NCBI RefSeq assembly: GCF_024448135.1
Contig: NZ_JAMRYX010000150.1
Location: 1 to 33,732 of the forward strand
DNA length: 33,732 bases
Origin: Methylocystis suflitae
GTDB lineage: Bacteria; Pseudomonadota; Alphaproteobacteria; Rhizobiales; Beijerinckiaceae
Direction: 5' to 3'
Shown here: piece after piece, positions 33,638 to 33,732 of the stretch
Layout: each line of letters starts with the position of its first letter
How positions within the stretch are numbered: position 1 is the first letter of the stretch
Notes under the pieces: model-generated
Told to the model about the DNA's origin: nothing
Seen by the model: the letters and a program-made list of their open reading frames with translations, nothing else
Database searches by the model: none
Position numbers and translations under genes: made by a program

Positions 33638-33732
33638 ATGAAAATGAAGAGAACTCCATCCGCTTCTAGCCTTCCCCTCCTGATTGGGGCGCTGTTGGCG
33701 ATGCTCGCGACAGGCGCGCCGCTTCGCGCTGA
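33638..33732 (+). CDS. Start of an exported protein (3' truncated by window edge)
   Basis: From ATG 33638 the frame reads MKMKRTPSASSLPLLIGALL and continues LAMLATGAPLRA, a basic N-terminus, hydrophobic core and A-x-A-like end typical of a signal peptide, and it remains open to the window edge. A second ATG lies at 33644. Only 31 codons are visible, so no function can be given. It is divergent from the RoxA-like gene. Confidence 0.5.
   Translation, partial: MKMKRTPSASSLPLLIGALLAMLATGAPLRA

Overview
The window reads as GC-rich chromosomal DNA of an alphaproteobacterium, most likely order Hyphomicrobiales (Rhizobiales) and perhaps Methylocystis/Methylosinus-like. The order rests on four things: a split F1Fo operon with paired b' and b subunits, the block ctaC-ctaD-ctaB-coxF-ctaG-ctaE-DUF983-SURF1-thrC, an IalB-family protein, and phaA/phaB beside phaR. 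The genus is a guess. I see no rRNA, tRNA, CRISPR array, insertion sequence or prophage. Most of the window is housekeeping; accessory content is limited to a few single genes and several families of palindromic dispersed repeats.

Layout. 1-4.6 kb: the 3' end of smc, an AT-richer DUF4238 gene, an AI-2E-type permease, a REP-like inverted pair, a ceramidase-family membrane protein and a convergent, overlapping CPBP protease. 4.7-7.6 kb: the Fo operon atpI-atpB-atpE-atpF'-atpF, with one copy of a dispersed repeat between atpI and atpB and an inverted copy after atpF. 7.7-8.9 kb: two overlapping exported-protein genes on the minus strand, one of the IalB family. 9.2-17.9 kb: aa3-type cytochrome c oxidase subunits with haem O synthase and the assembly factors CtaG and SURF1, then thrC and a GNAT acetyltransferase.

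18-25.3 kb: rph, a divergent EF-G-like GTPase with altered G motifs, a MarR regulator with an iron-sulfur/SCP2 fusion gene, a small secreted-type protein, a pirin, and an orphan sulfate-binding protein behind a near-perfect palindrome. 25.3-30.3 kb: an L,D-transpeptidase, a flippase-like membrane protein, and the polyhydroxybutyrate genes phaB and phaA with divergent phaR, then a small coiled-coil membrane protein. 30.3-33.7 kb: a second REP-like pair, ychF, a RoxA-like di-haem cytochrome c and the first codons of another exported protein.

How it fits together: the Fo and oxidase genes form an energy-conservation block, and phaA/phaB/phaR form a carbon-storage module with its own regulator. 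The most notable observations are a paired change at the predicted Mg2+ site of the oxidase (CtaC Glu to Phe, CtaD Asp404 to Glu), a CX3CH haem site in the RoxA-like protein, a MarR/iron-sulfur/SCP2 module with a shared promoter motif, and REP-like elements whose hairpin cores differ by compensatory changes. I did not find a clear multi-gene system of unknown type.
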